Below, piece by piece: positions 8,216-17,179 of a stretch of DNA of 42,632 bases. Position 1 is the first letter of the stretch. Each line of letters opens with the position of its first letter. Made by a program: the position numbers and the translations under genes. The notes below the pieces were generated by a model. The model was not told the DNA's origin. It was given only the letters and a program-made list of their open reading frames with translations, and ran no database searches. Source of the DNA: CAZLMW01 sp964560875 (GTDB lineage: Bacteria > Myxococcota_A > UBA9042); contig CAZLMW010000066.1 in assembly GCA_964560875.1 (NCBI GenBank), positions 1-42,632 on the forward strand, in the 5' to 3' direction.

Positions 8216-10909
8216 GTGCCCGCTGTCGTGCCGTCGGTATGCGTTCATTGCGGCGGTCAGAGCGACGGCGGGACGTTCTGCTGTAGCGGCTGCGAAGCGG
8301 TCTATCACGCGTTGCACGAGGCCGGTCTGGCCGGTTGGTATGCGCTAAGACAGCGCGATCCCGACGCCCGCATGGGGCAACGTCCTGTCGTCGACGAACA
8401 TCGCGATTGGGCCTATCTCGACACCGACGCCGCGCGCAGCGAACACGCCCGGCGCCGCGGAAAAGGGTTCGCCTGGAACCTCGCCATCGGTGGTATGACC
8501 TGCCTTGCGTGCGCGTGGCTCATCGAACAGGTCGTGCGTCGCTTCGACGGTGTGGCGGACGTGCGCGTGGATTTCAGCCGTCGCACGTTGTCGCTGGTGG
8601 TTGCGCGCGACGTTGACCTGGCCCCGATCGCGCGCGAGCTCGCCGGCTTTGGGTACGCGTTGGGTGTGTCTGCCGAAGACGTCGCCCCCGCCCGCCGCCG
8701 CGAGCTTGCCGATGTTGCGGTCGCCGGTGCCCTGGCCGCCAACGCGATGCTCATGGCTGTGCCTGCATACGCGGGGCTCGTCGATGGGTTCTTTGCGACG
8801 CTCTTCGCCTGGGTCGGTGCGCTCCTCGGCACCGCGGCGTTGTTCGGTCCTGGCCGGTCCTTGCTCGTCGGCGGGTGGAATCTGCTGCGCTCGCGGCGTT
8901 TGGGGCTCGATGTGCCGATCGCCGCGGGACTCGTCGCGGCGTGGCTCTTGTCCGCCTCTCGGATCGCTGGCGGCGCGACCGATGGCATCTATTTCGACTC
9001 GCTCGCGATGCTGGTGTTCACGCTGCGGGCCGGTCGGCTCGTGCGCGATACGGCCACCGACAACGCGTTGCGGGCCGCCGCCAACCTCGCCGCACGCCTT
9101 CCCGAACGCGTGGCGGTTTGGCGCGGCGAACGCTTCGAACGCATCGCACCGCAAGAGCTCCGCGCCGGCGACAGGGTCCGCATCGAACGCGGCCAGGCCT
9201 TGTCGTTCTCCGGACGCCTGCTGACCGGCGCCGACGTTGATCTCGCCGTCGTCGATGGCGAAAGCCGGCCCCGACACGTCCCCGCAGGCGCGCTTCTCGA
9301 TCCCGGTGCGCGTGCGGTCGATTCGGCGTTGTTCGTCGAAGTCATCGATCCCACCTGTCGCGCAACGGATGTGACCGATCCCACCACCGACGCGGTCAGC
9401 GCCGTGTTCGGCCGGCGGTTCGCCATCGTGGTCGCGTCTGTCGCGGTCGGCGCTGGGCTCGTGTGGGCCGTCATGGCCGACCTGGAAAGCGCCGCTGCGG
9501 TCGCCATGAGCGTGCTCATCGTGGCTTGCCCGTGTGGCGTCGCGCTCGCTCGCCCGCTTGTCATCGCGCGCACCCTGGCGGTCAGCGGCCAAGTCGGCGT
9601 CTGGGTGCGCGATCCCGGCGTCCTGGAACGCCTCGGCGACATCGACCGCGCCATGCTCGACAAGACCGGCACGCTCACCGCCGGCAGACCGCGCGTCGTC
9701 GATGAGCGGTGGACCCTGCGCGGCTCCGAAAAAGACGCTGTCATCGCGGCCGTGGTCGCGGTCGAAAGCGCCGCCCGTCACCCCCTCGGTCAGGCGATCG
9801 CCAGCCATTTCGCCAGCGACACGGCAGTTGCCGCAGGCGTCACGGGCCACCAACGAAAGGACCTGGAGCAGCGTTGCATCCAGCCGGTCGCCGACGTCCA
9901 TGAACTCGGCAACGGCATCGCCGGCTCGTGGCGCGGCCGCACCGTCCTGGTAACCAGCTGCGATGGCCTCGCGGCGCTCGATCTCGCGCTCCCATTCGCG
10001 CTTCAGCGTTTCGCCGATCGATACGCCGGCAGCGGCGAAACCGTGGTCTGCATCGTCGCGGATCGACCCCACGCCGATCGACTCAGCTCCGATGCATCCA
10101 GCTCCGATGTATCCAGCTCCGATGCATCCAGCTCCGATGCATCCAGCGCCGATGCATCCAGCTCCGATGCATCCAGCGCCAATCCATCCAATCGCGCTGT
10201 TGCCGCCGTCCTCGCTTTGACCGATTCGCTCCGCCCCGGCGCCGCCGCCGCCGTCTCATCGCTCGCCGCTCGCGGCATCACCTCGACCCTGCTGAGCGGC
10301 GACCATCGTCCAGCCGTGCGCGAAGTGGCCGCGTCCGTCGGCGTGCCGGCATTCATCGCCTCCGCCGGCCCCCTCCACAAGGCCCGCGAGGTCGCCATCG
10401 CCCCCGCCCGAACCCTCGTGGTCGGTGACGGCTTCAACGATCTACCTGCCCTCCGCGCCGCAGCAGCCTCCATCACGTTCGAAGACGCCGCGCCCGCCGC
10501 GATCGCCACCGCTGATGTGGTGCTCGCCGGTGGTGGCCTCCCCGCGATCGATCGCCTCCTCGACTTGGCCGCCGCATCACGCCGCGCAACGACCATCGCC
10601 GTGGCCTGGGCTGTGACCTACAACGCGGTCGGGATCGGGCTCGCCGCGACCGGCCATATCACGCCGCTGCTCGCCGCCATCTTGATGCCCGTCAGCTCGC
10701 TCACGGTCGGCCTCGTGGCGGTCCTCGTCACCGGCGCCGGCGTGCAATCGCGACCAATTCACAGCGTCGATGTTGAAAGCCGCGGCGACCGACCCAGCTT
10801 TCGCCGTGGCGAAGCTCTTCACCTTCCCTCGTCCCTGCCGACTCCGCCCGAGAGCCGGCATTCACCAGCTGCACTGTCCCGCAGTCTCATTTCGGACACC
10901 AAACCATGA
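8216..10909 (+). CDS. ccoI: Heavy-metal P1B-type ATPase of cbb3 oxidase assembly (CcoI/FixI)
   Basis: An 897-residue copper-type P-ATPase that in this family supplies copper for cbb3 oxidase. A Cys-rich N-terminal metal site (C9, C12, C22, C23, C26) precedes an HMA domain with GMTCLAC (C96, C99). Further motifs are VDGES in the actuator (family usually TGE), the transport site CPC (C438, C440), DKTGT with phosphorylated D482, HP in SAARHPLG, and GDGFND (D738). An insertion of about 35 residues, Ser/Asp/Ala-rich and made of 15-bp DNA repeats, interrupts the P/N region near residue 625. GTG 8216 is chosen because GAGGT lies 5 bp upstream; GTG 8228 is an alternative. The stop overlaps ccoS (ATGA). 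Confidence 0.94.
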   Translation: MPAVVPSVCVHCGGQSDGGTFCCSGCEAVYHALHEAGLAGWYALRQRDPDARMGQRPVVDEHRDWAYLDTDAARSEHARRRGKGFAWNLAIGGMTCLACAWLIEQVVRRFDGVADVRVDFSRRTLSLVVARDVDLAPIARELAGFGYALGVSAEDVAPARRRELADVAVAGALAANAMLMAVPAYAGLVDGFFATLFAWVGALLGTAALFGPGRSLLVGGWNLLRSRRLGLDVPIAAGLVAAWLLSASRIAGGATDGIYFDSLAMLVFTLRAGRLVRDTATDNALRAAANLAARLPERVAVWRGERFERIAPQELRAGDRVRIERGQALSFSGRLLTGADVDLAVVDGESRPRHVPAGALLDPGARAVDSALFVEVIDPTCRATDVTDPTTDAVSAVFGRRFAIVVASVAVGAGLVWAVMADLESAAAVAMSVLIVACPCGVALARPLVIARTLAVSGQVGVWVRDPGVLERLGDIDRAMLDKTGTLTAGRPRVVDERWTLRGSEKDAVIAAVVAVESAARHPLGQAIASHFASDTAVAAGVTGHQRKDLEQRCIQPVADVHELGNGIAGSWRGRTVLVTSCDGLAALDLALPFALQRFADRYAGSGETVVCIVADRPHADRLSSDASSSDVSSSDASSSDASSADASSSDASSANPSNRAVAAVLALTDSLRPGAAAAVSSLAARGITSTLLSGDHRPAVREVAASVGVPAFIASAGPLHKAREVAIAPARTLVVGDGFNDLPALRAAAASITFEDAAPAAIATADVVLAGGGLPAIDRLLDLAAASRRATTIAVAWAVTYNAVGIGLAATGHITPLLAAILMPVSSLTVGLVAVLVTGAGVQSRPIHSVDVESRGDRPSFRRGEALHLPSSLPTPPESRHSPAALSRSLISDTKP
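10084..10188 (+). repeat. 7 x 15-bp in-frame tandem repeat inside ccoI
   Basis: Seven copies of a 15-bp unit (consensus CAGCTCCGATGCATC) encode (S/A)SSDA-type pentapeptides. Most units contain the 8-bp palindrome GATGCATC. The array length is a multiple of three, so copy-number change would keep the frame. It lies between the phosphorylation domain and its return strand, probably as a surface loop. Confidence 0.9.
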
Positions 10910-11085
10910 CGATCGTCGCTGCCCTGCTGCCGTTATCCCTGTTGCTCGCCGGCCTCGCGGTCGTTGCGTTCAAGTGGGCCGCGCGCGATGGCCAGTTCGA
11001 CGACCTCGATCGCGCCGCTGCAACCCCGCTGCTGGCCGACATGGACGAGACCCCTGCTCAACCCCAGACGACGGAGAACGCATGA
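10906..11085 (+). CDS. ccoS: cbb3 oxidase maturation protein CcoS
   Basis: A 59-residue single-span protein. It has an N-terminal transmembrane helix (LLPLSLLLAGLAVVAF) followed by the family signature of a short cytoplasmic segment, KWAARDGQFDDLD. CcoS is needed for cofactor insertion into cbb3 oxidase. It overlaps ccoI by 4 bp and ccoNO by 4 bp (ATGA at both ends). Identification rests on topology, the W-x5-GQF-DD-L pattern and position. Confidence 0.9.
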   Translation: MTIVAALLPLSLLLAGLAVVAFKWAARDGQFDDLDRAAATPLLADMDETPAQPQTTENA

Positions 11086-13274
11086 ACGCGAACGTCGAAA
11101 CCTTCCGCTACGACGACGGCATCGTCCGCGGTTTCGCTTGGTTCACGGTGCTGTGGGCCATTGTCGGCATGCTCGCTGGCCTCGTGCTCGCGCTACAGCT
11201 TGCCTGGTGGCCCGCCAACGGCGGCATCGAGTTCATCACGTTCGGTCGCCTGCGCCCGCTGCACACCAACGCGGTCATCTTCGCGTTCTGCGGCAACGCC
11301 ATCTTCGCCGGCATGTACTACTCGACGCAGCGATTGCTCCGGGCGCGCATGTTCAGCGACGCGTTGTCGAAGATTCACCTGTGGGGCTGGCAGCTCATCA
11401 TCGTCGCCGCCGCGCTGACGATTCCCGCCGGGATCACGACCGGCAAGGAGTACGCCGAGCTCGAGTGGCCGATCGACATCGCCATCACGCTCGTCTGGGT
11501 CGTCTTCGCCATCAACTTCTTCGGCACCATCGTCAAGCGCCGCGAAAAGCACCTCTACGTCGCCATCTGGTTCTACATAGCGACCATCGTGACCATCGCG
11601 GTGTTGCACATCGTCAACTCGCTCGGCCTGCCAGTCAGCCTCTTCAAGAGCTACTCGATCTACGCCGGCGTCCAGGACGCCATGGTCCAGTGGTGGTACG
11701 GCCACAACGCCGTCGCCTTCTTCCTGACCACGCCCTTCCTCGGGCTGATGTACTACTTCATGCCCAAGGCGGCCGAGCGCCCCGTCTACTCGTATCGGCT
11801 GTCGATCATCCACTTCTGGGCGCTGGTTTTCCTCTACATCTGGGCCGGCCCTCACCACCTGCTCTACACGGCCATCCCCGAATGGGCCCAGACCCTCGGT
11901 ATGGCGTTTTCCTTGATGCTCATCGCCCCGAGCTGGGGCGGCATGCTCAACGGCCTGCTCACCCTCCGCGGCGCGTGGGACAAGCTGCGCACCGACCCGG
12001 TCATCAAGTTCATGGTCGTGTCGATCACCTTCTACGGTGTCGCGACGTTCGAAGGCCCGATGCTCAGCATCAAGAGCCTCAACCTGCTCAGCCACTACAC
12101 CGACTGGACCATCGCCCACGTCCACGGCGGCGCGCTCGGCTGGAACGGCTTCATGGCGTTTGGCGTCCTCTACTGGCTGATTCCCCGGCTGTACGGCCGC
12201 GAGCTGCATAGCGTCAAGCTGGCCAACCTGCACTTCTGGGCGGGCGTTCTCGGCATCGCGATCTACGCCGTGTCGATGTGGTCGGCGGGTATCACGCAAG
12301 GCCTGATGTGGTTTGCTTTCAACGAAGAAGGCGCGCTGCAGTACCCCAACTTCATGGAGACCATCACCAAGTTGCAGCCCTTCTACTGGCTGCGCTTCTT
12401 CGGCGGCACGCTCTACCTCGGCGGTGTCCTGGTCGGCGCTTACAACCTCGTGATGACCGCCAGGGGCGCCGAGCCGCTCCCCGACACCGAAGCTTCCGCC
12501 CCCGCGCTCACCAACGACGGCCACGAATCCAAGACCTGGCACGGTCGCCTCGAAGGCAAACCGCTGCTTTTCACGGTCCTGTCCCTGGTCGCCATCCTGG
12601 TCGGCACCATCGTCGAGTTCGTGCCGATGATCGCCATCGAGTCCAACGTCCCGTCCATCGCCGCGGTGCAGCCCTACACGCCACTCGAGCTCGAAGGTCG
12701 CGACATCTACATCCGCGAGGGCTGCTACAACTGCCACAGCCAGATGGTCCGACCGATGCGTGCAGAGACCGAGCGCTATGGCGAATACAGCAAGGCGGGC
12801 GAGTTCGTTTACGACCACCCCTTCCAGTTCGGCAGCCGTCGCATCGGCCCCGATTTGCACCGTGTCGGCGGCAAGTATCCGCACCTGTGGCACGTCAACC
12901 ACATGCGGGATCCACGCTCGACCACGCCCGACTCCATCATGCCGGCCTATCCGTGGCTGCTCGAAGACGAGCTGAACACCTCGCTGACGTCCGACAAGGT
13001 GGCCGCGATGCGCAAAATAGGCGTTCCCTACACCGACGCGGACGTGTCCGGCGCCGATGCCGCGCGCGACAAACAGGCCGCCGCCATCGCCGCTGACCTC
13101 AAGGAAAACGGCGTCGACGGCATGAAGACCAAGGAGATCACCGCGCTGATCGCGTACCTGCAGCGCTTGGGCAAGGACGCGACCGGCAAAAATGAAAAGT
13201 CCGCCGGCAAGACGCCCAGCTCGGCCGGAATCGACGTATCCGCGGCCAGCGCTGTGAAGGGAGGCAACCGATGA
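11082..13274 (+). CDS. ccoNO: Fused cbb3 cytochrome c oxidase subunits I and II (CcoN-CcoO)
   Basis: A 730-residue fusion of the catalytic subunit and the monohaem subunit of cbb3 oxidase, which reduces O2 at low oxygen. The CcoN part (to ~470) has many membrane helices, the haem b ligand H61 (RLRPLHTN), YGHNAV and PHH copper/haem ligands, and HVHGGALGWNG. A linker leads to one helix (~489-512) and then the CcoO haem c site CYNCH (C548, C551, H552), with GRRIGPDLHRVG following. CcoN and CcoO are usually separate proteins; here one frame runs through without a stop. ATG 11082 overlaps ccoS by 4 bp. The frame is open further upstream but antisense to no useful homology there. Confidence 0.95.
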   Translation: MNANVETFRYDDGIVRGFAWFTVLWAIVGMLAGLVLALQLAWWPANGGIEFITFGRLRPLHTNAVIFAFCGNAIFAGMYYSTQRLLRARMFSDALSKIHLWGWQLIIVAAALTIPAGITTGKEYAELEWPIDIAITLVWVVFAINFFGTIVKRREKHLYVAIWFYIATIVTIAVLHIVNSLGLPVSLFKSYSIYAGVQDAMVQWWYGHNAVAFFLTTPFLGLMYYFMPKAAERPVYSYRLSIIHFWALVFLYIWAGPHHLLYTAIPEWAQTLGMAFSLMLIAPSWGGMLNGLLTLRGAWDKLRTDPVIKFMVVSITFYGVATFEGPMLSIKSLNLLSHYTDWTIAHVHGGALGWNGFMAFGVLYWLIPRLYGRELHSVKLANLHFWAGVLGIAIYAVSMWSAGITQGLMWFAFNEEGALQYPNFMETITKLQPFYWLRFFGGTLYLGGVLVGAYNLVMTARGAEPLPDTEASAPALTNDGHESKTWHGRLEGKPLLFTVLSLVAILVGTIVEFVPMIAIESNVPSIAAVQPYTPLELEGRDIYIREGCYNCHSQMVRPMRAETERYGEYSKAGEFVYDHPFQFGSRRIGPDLHRVGGKYPHLWHVNHMRDPRSTTPDSIMPAYPWLLEDELNTSLTSDKVAAMRKIGVPYTDADVSGADAARDKQAAAIAADLKENGVDGMKTKEITALIAYLQRLGKDATGKNEKSAGKTPSSAGIDVSAASAVKGGNR

Positions 13275-13459
13275 TCGCCGATATCCTGCGCCACGCCGAC
13301 CTCACGATGGGGCCGATCGTTGCGCTGCTGGTCTTCGTGGGCGTGTTTGTGGTCGTTGTCGGCCGCACCCTGTCTTCCGCTCGCAACGAGACCTACGACC
13401 TGATGACCAACCTGCCGCTGGACGACGCGTCCGGCAAAGGGGGACGCACCGATGGCTAA
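13271..13459 (+). CDS. ccoQ: cbb3 oxidase subunit CcoQ
   Basis: A 62-residue single-helix protein (PIVALLVFVGVFVVVVGRTL) with a short polar tail, placed between ccoNO and ccoP as usual for CcoQ/FixQ, which stabilises the complex. It overlaps ccoNO by 4 bp and ccoP by 8 bp. Sequence similarity alone would be weak; position is decisive. Confidence 0.88.
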   Translation: MIADILRHADLTMGPIVALLVFVGVFVVVVGRTLSSARNETYDLMTNLPLDDASGKGGRTDG

Positions 13460-14009
13460 GTACACCGACGAGCTGCGCGACCATTCCTTCGATGGCATTC
13501 AGGAGTACGACAACCCGCTGCCCACGTGGTGGCTATGGCTGTTCTACGTGACCATCGCCTTCGCGGTCGTGTACGTGCCGTATACCCACCTGACCGAAGG
13601 CAAGCTGCTCGTCGACGAGTACGCCGTCGAGATGGCCGAAGCCGAGAAGAAATACGGCAGCCAGAAGATCGAATGGGACGCCGCCGCGCTCGCCGAGCGG
13701 TGCAAGACCGACGCGTGGAAAGAGACGGCCAACGCCGACTACAAGACCCACTGCGTCGCCTGTCACCGCGCAGATGGCGGCGGCCTCGTGGGACCCGCGT
13801 TCACCGACGACAAATACATCCACGGCGGCTCGCTCGTCGACATCGCCAACACCATCACGGTCGGCGTCCCCGCCAAGGGCATGATCGCCTGGAAGAAGGT
13901 GCTCAAGCAGGACCAGATCCGCGACTTGACCTGCCTTGTGCGCGACTTCCGAGGCAAGAAAGCCGAAAACCCCAAGGCCCCGCAAGGCGAGAAATACACG
14001 GGGGACTAG
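13452..14009 (+). CDS. ccoP: cbb3 oxidase subunit III, monohaem CcoP
   Basis: A 185-residue subunit with the typical N-terminal DNPLPTWWLW segment and one transmembrane helix (~27-45), followed by a single cytochrome c domain with CVACH (C101, C104, H105) and a later GMIAWK methionine-ligand region. Classical CcoP is about 300 residues with two haem c groups; this one has a single site, so it is a short, monohaem form. It hands electrons to the fused CcoNO. It overlaps ccoQ by 8 bp. Confidence 0.93.
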   Translation: MAKYTDELRDHSFDGIQEYDNPLPTWWLWLFYVTIAFAVVYVPYTHLTEGKLLVDEYAVEMAEAEKKYGSQKIEWDAAALAERCKTDAWKETANADYKTHCVACHRADGGGLVGPAFTDDKYIHGGSLVDIANTITVGVPAKGMIAWKKVLKQDQIRDLTCLVRDFRGKKAENPKAPQGEKYTGD

Positions 14010-14048
14010 AGGCCGACCTGACCAGTCGCCCGACCCACCGCACGGCAG

Positions 14049-15479
14049 ATGAGCGCACCGACTCCAATTCCCGCAGGTCCCCGCGACCGTCCGTCGACGA
14101 TGGACGAGCACGGTGACCGCATTCACATCTATCCGCGGCAGCTCTTCGGGCGCTGGCTGAAGCGACGCACGGTCGTCAACCTGGTGCTGATGGCCGTCTA
14201 TTTCGGCTTGCCGTGGCTCACGGTGGGCGGCAACCAGGCGGTGCTCTTCGACATCCCGCGCCGCAAGATGGCGCTCTTCGGCCTCGTCCTGTGGCCGCAA
14301 GACACGGTGCTGCTCTGGCTTTTCCTGTTCACAGCGCTGGTCGGGATCTTCTTTTTCACGGCGCTCTTCGGGCGGGTCTGGTGCGGCTGGGCGTGCCCCC
14401 AAACCGTGTTCATGGAAGGCGTCTTCCGTCACATCGAGCGGTGGATCGAAGGCAGACCAGCGGCTCGTCGCAAGCGTGACGCCGGCCCGTGGACGCTCGA
14501 CAAGGCGTGGCGCAAAGGCCTCAAACACGCCGTCTTTCTGCTCATTGCTGCGCATGTGGCCAACACCTTCCTGTGCTATTTCGCCGGCACCGACCGCGTC
14601 CTCGACATGACGACCTCATCGCCGTCCCAGGCGCCCGCGTGGTTTGGCTTCATGGCCGGAATCACCGCCGTCTTCTATTTCGATTTTGCGTGGTTTCGCG
14701 AGCAGCTGTGCACCATGGCCTGCCCCTACGGACGCTGGCAGTCGGTGCTCATCGATCGTCACAGCTTGCTGGTTGGCTACGACGAAAAACGCGGCGAAGG
14801 CCGGGCGCGGATGGGGGTGCGTCGCGCGGCGGCCAAGGCCGAAGAAGCTACCGGCGCGAGCGGTCAGACTTTCGGCGATTGCGTGGACTGTTCCCTCTGT
14901 GTGCAGGTTTGCCCTACCGGCATCGACATCCGCGACGGGCTGCAGCTCGAGTGTGTGGGCTGCACCGCCTGCATCGACGCCTGCGACGCCGTGATGACCA
15001 AGGTCGGCAAACCCGAGGGCCTGATTCGCTACGCCAGCCTCGCCGCCCTCGACGGCGAGAGACGACGCCTGGTGCGGCCGCGGTCGATCATCTACGGGGT
15101 CGTAATGGTGCTCGCCGCCGGTCTGTTCGTGGCCAAGCTCGCGACTCGGGCAGATATCGAGGTGCAGGTTGTCCGCGCCCAGCGCAACGCGGTCCAAATG
15201 GTCGGCGACGAGGTGCTCAATCACTTCCGCGCCAAGCTCGTCAACAAGTCCGACGAGCCGATCAAGGTCAAGGTCGACGTGCCCGGCGAGCGCGTTGCGG
15301 TGCCGCTCAACCCCTGGCCCGTGCCCGCGGCATCCGCGGTGACGATGGAGATCTTCGTCAAGCGGCCCAAGTCCGCGTTCGGCGCCGATGTCGAGCGGGT
15401 GAAGATGCTGTTTTCGGTCGACGCAAAGCCGGTCCACGACGCCGAGGTGCCCCTGCTGGGCCCCGGCATGCGTCATTGA
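14049..15479 (+). CDS. ccoG: cbb3 oxidase accessory ferredoxin-like protein CcoG/FixG/RdxA
   Basis: A 476-residue polytopic membrane protein. It contains CGWACPQTVF in the membrane part and two cytoplasmic 4Fe-4S motifs, CVDCSLCVQVCP and CVGCTACIDACD. The C-terminal ~130 residues form an Ig-like periplasmic domain. In this family it reduces copper for cbb3 maturation. The gene starts 39 bp after ccoP, the first non-overlapping junction in the operon. The N-terminal HIYPRQLFGRW segment is typical. Confidence 0.94.
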   Translation: MSAPTPIPAGPRDRPSTMDEHGDRIHIYPRQLFGRWLKRRTVVNLVLMAVYFGLPWLTVGGNQAVLFDIPRRKMALFGLVLWPQDTVLLWLFLFTALVGIFFFTALFGRVWCGWACPQTVFMEGVFRHIERWIEGRPAARRKRDAGPWTLDKAWRKGLKHAVFLLIAAHVANTFLCYFAGTDRVLDMTTSSPSQAPAWFGFMAGITAVFYFDFAWFREQLCTMACPYGRWQSVLIDRHSLLVGYDEKRGEGRARMGVRRAAAKAEEATGASGQTFGDCVDCSLCVQVCPTGIDIRDGLQLECVGCTACIDACDAVMTKVGKPEGLIRYASLAALDGERRRLVRPRSIIYGVVMVLAAGLFVAKLATRADIEVQVVRAQRNAVQMVGDEVLNHFRAKLVNKSDEPIKVKVDVPGERVAVPLNPWPVPAASAVTMEIFVKRPKSAFGADVERVKMLFSVDAKPVHDAEVPLLGPGMRH

Positions 15480-15491
15480 GGTGAGGTGAAC

Positions 15492-15974
15492 ATGGACGTT
15501 TCAGTACCCGCGACAACCGGCCAGCGCCCAAGCGACGTCTGGTTTGCGCGCCTGTTGATCGGCTCGATTCTCGGCACAGTGGTGGTCGTCCACGCCGTCG
15601 CGCTCTTCTCCTTCACCGGCGCCACGGGCGATATCGAGCGGGCTGACTACTACGAACACGGCGAGGCGTTCGACGGCGAGCTGGCGATGCGCGCCGCTGC
15701 TGCGACCGGGCTTTCAGTGACGTGTTCGGCGTCTGGCAGCTGCGCGGTCACGGTGGCCCACCAAGCAGACCTCGATGGCGAGGCGACTTTGACCCTGCAA
15801 CGGGCCGATGACGCGTCGTTGGACCGCACGATTGCGATTACGCGCGGAAGCGACGGACGTTGGACGGCTCAAGCGGGCGCGTTGAAGAGCGGTTGGTGGC
15901 GCGTTCGGGTCGCGACGAACGGCTCGACCAAGCGCGCATGGAACGACCGGATCCGCGTGAGGAAGGCCCCGTGA
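15492..15974 (+). CDS. ccoH: FixH/CcoH family protein
   Basis: A 160-residue protein with one N-terminal membrane helix (LLIGSILGTVVVVHAVALF), the DYYEHGE motif typical of FixH, and a beta-rich periplasmic domain ending in WWRVRV. FixH/CcoH assists cbb3 assembly. ATG 15492 has a strong GAGGTGAGGTGA upstream; GTG 15486 is two codons earlier. The stop overlaps the next gene (GTGA). Confidence 0.88.
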   Translation: MDVSVPATTGQRPSDVWFARLLIGSILGTVVVVHAVALFSFTGATGDIERADYYEHGEAFDGELAMRAAAATGLSVTCSASGSCAVTVAHQADLDGEATLTLQRADDASLDRTIAITRGSDGRWTAQAGALKSGWWRVRVATNGSTKRAWNDRIRVRKAP

Positions 15975-16657
15975 TCGAGGTCGCCGCGTTCGGTGGAGCG
16001 GTTGTCGCCGGCCTTGTCGGCAGCGGGCATTGCGCGGCGATGTGCGGCCCGTTCGCGGCGTGGGCGGGGGCACCGGATAGGCGCCCCGTTCGGTCGACCA
16101 CCGCGTACCAGGTCGGCCGGTTGTTGACCTATTTGTCGATCGGCGTCGTCGCCGGCGTCGCAGGCCAGGCGTTTGGTGACGTCGCGTCGCTCGGTGCAGC
16201 GCGCGGGGTCGCCGCCGTTGTCGCCGCGCTTGTCTTGCTGGTGGCCGGCATCAGCCAGCTGTGGCCGCGCAAACCATCGTCGAGACCCTCGCTTACCGGT
16301 CGCGTTGTCGGCGCGCTGGTGAAGCTGGCCGGTGACGCGGGGCCCGTGGGCGGCCCGTTGCTGCTCGGCGCCGCCGCCGGCTTGTTGCCCTGTGGAATGT
16401 TGTGGGCCTTCGCGCTCGCGGCCGCCGCGACCCTCGACATCGGCGCGTCCGTCGGCGTGATGGCCGGTCTGTGGCTCGGATCGTTGCCTGCGCTCGTGGC
16501 CGTCGCCGCCGCGGCTGGCTGGTTGCGGGGTAAAGTCGCGTTGCACGGTCGCAAAGCCGTCGGCTGGGCCCTCATCGCGCTCGCGGTCTTCAGCCTCGTG
16601 CAGCGCTGGCCCGAACCCGAAAAGCCCGCCGCCTCCTGCCCGCACCAAGCTCGGTAG
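15971..16657 (+). CDS. TauE/SafE-like (UreH-domain) membrane protein of cbb3 locus
   Basis: A 228-residue protein with about six hydrophobic helices. Characteristic short motifs are GHCAAMCGP (C21, C25) near the N-terminus and LLPCGMLWA near residue 135, as in the membrane proteins usually annotated sulfite exporter TauE/SafE at the end of ccoGHIS operons. Paired Cys suggest metal (copper) handling or thiol chemistry, but this is inference. The GTG 15971 start overlaps the ccoH stop. It is the last gene of the oxidase operon; no clear terminator hairpin follows. Confidence 0.85.
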   Translation: MIEVAAFGGAVVAGLVGSGHCAAMCGPFAAWAGAPDRRPVRSTTAYQVGRLLTYLSIGVVAGVAGQAFGDVASLGAARGVAAVVAALVLLVAGISQLWPRKPSSRPSLTGRVVGALVKLAGDAGPVGGPLLLGAAAGLLPCGMLWAFALAAAATLDIGASVGVMAGLWLGSLPALVAVAAAAGWLRGKVALHGRKAVGWALIALAVFSLVQRWPEPEKPAASCPHQAR

Positions 16658-17042
16658 CACGCCGGGCTGGGTGCGGATCATTCGAGTCGGGCTGCCTGAG
16701 GAACCGAGGAAGGTGCAACGCACCGTCTTTCAGCGGAGAGCCGTCGGCTCGCTTTCGGTGATGCTGCCCGAGCACGCCGCTAACGCGTCGTGCCGGTTGG
16801 TTCGGAGACCGAGTCGGCGGCCGCGGCCGATGGCGGACTCGGAAATGGCGGAAGGCGGATTTTCGGACCTCGGACGGCAGCAAAGCGCTGGGGCGCGTGG
16901 GTCGGGAGCCCATTGGGATTCGACCCGAGGCCCCGGGGACGGTGGCGTGGTGCGAACGGGCGGATGGAAGGCGCGTCGCTTGCTGGCCGGAAGCTCTGAG
17001 GGCTGCGGAAGGGGGGGCTCCAACCAACAAACGGAGGGCCCC
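16658..17042. other. Non-coding stretch between oxidase operon and decayed region
   Basis: About 385 bp. Open frames exist on both strands but none shows recognisable motifs, a good start or normal amino-acid composition. No tRNA, terminator or repeat matching others in the window was seen. It probably represents eroded sequence at the border of the decayed block. Confidence 0.4.
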
Positions 17043-17123
17043 ATGGCGGACTACGACAACAACATCGAGATCAGCGCCCGTCAGCCCGGCCCAGCACAGC
17101 AATCGAGGTCCAGCACGGTGTAG
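17043..17123 (+). CDS. Short ORF, 26 residues, possible remnant
   Basis: An ATG preceded at 6 bp by GGAGG (17033-17037) opens a 26-codon frame starting MADYDNNIEISARQPG. The ribosome binding site is among the better ones in this stretch, so translation is plausible. The protein is not recognised. It may be the 5' end of a gene whose remainder was lost, or a leader peptide for the following frame. Confidence 0.3.
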   Translation: MADYDNNIEISARQPGPAQQSRSSTV

Positions 17124-17150
17124 GTGGGGCTGCGTAGCAGTCACGCCGGC

Positions 17151-17170
17151 CGGATCCCGAACGGGATCCG
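17151..17170 (+). repeat. Perfect inverted repeat CGGATCCCG-AA-CGGGATCCG
   Basis: A 9-bp perfect stem with a 2-nt centre (in practice an 8-bp stem with a 4-nt loop), lying just before the four-helix-bundle frame. No T-run follows, so a Rho-independent terminator is unlikely. It could be an operator or an element boundary. Confidence 0.5.
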
Positions 17171-17179
17171 GGGCAGAAG

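Noticed and set aside
8345..10072. A 575-codon minus-strand open frame opposite ccoI
   Set aside because: Composition dominated by Asp/Arg/Gly/His without fold motifs; the + strand P-type ATPase explains the region.
10084..10188. Tandem repeats considered as a CRISPR array
   Set aside because: Units are contiguous 15-mers with no spacers and are translated in frame.
11193..12902. A 569-codon minus-strand open frame opposite ccoNO
   Set aside because: Antisense shadow of a conserved oxidase gene.
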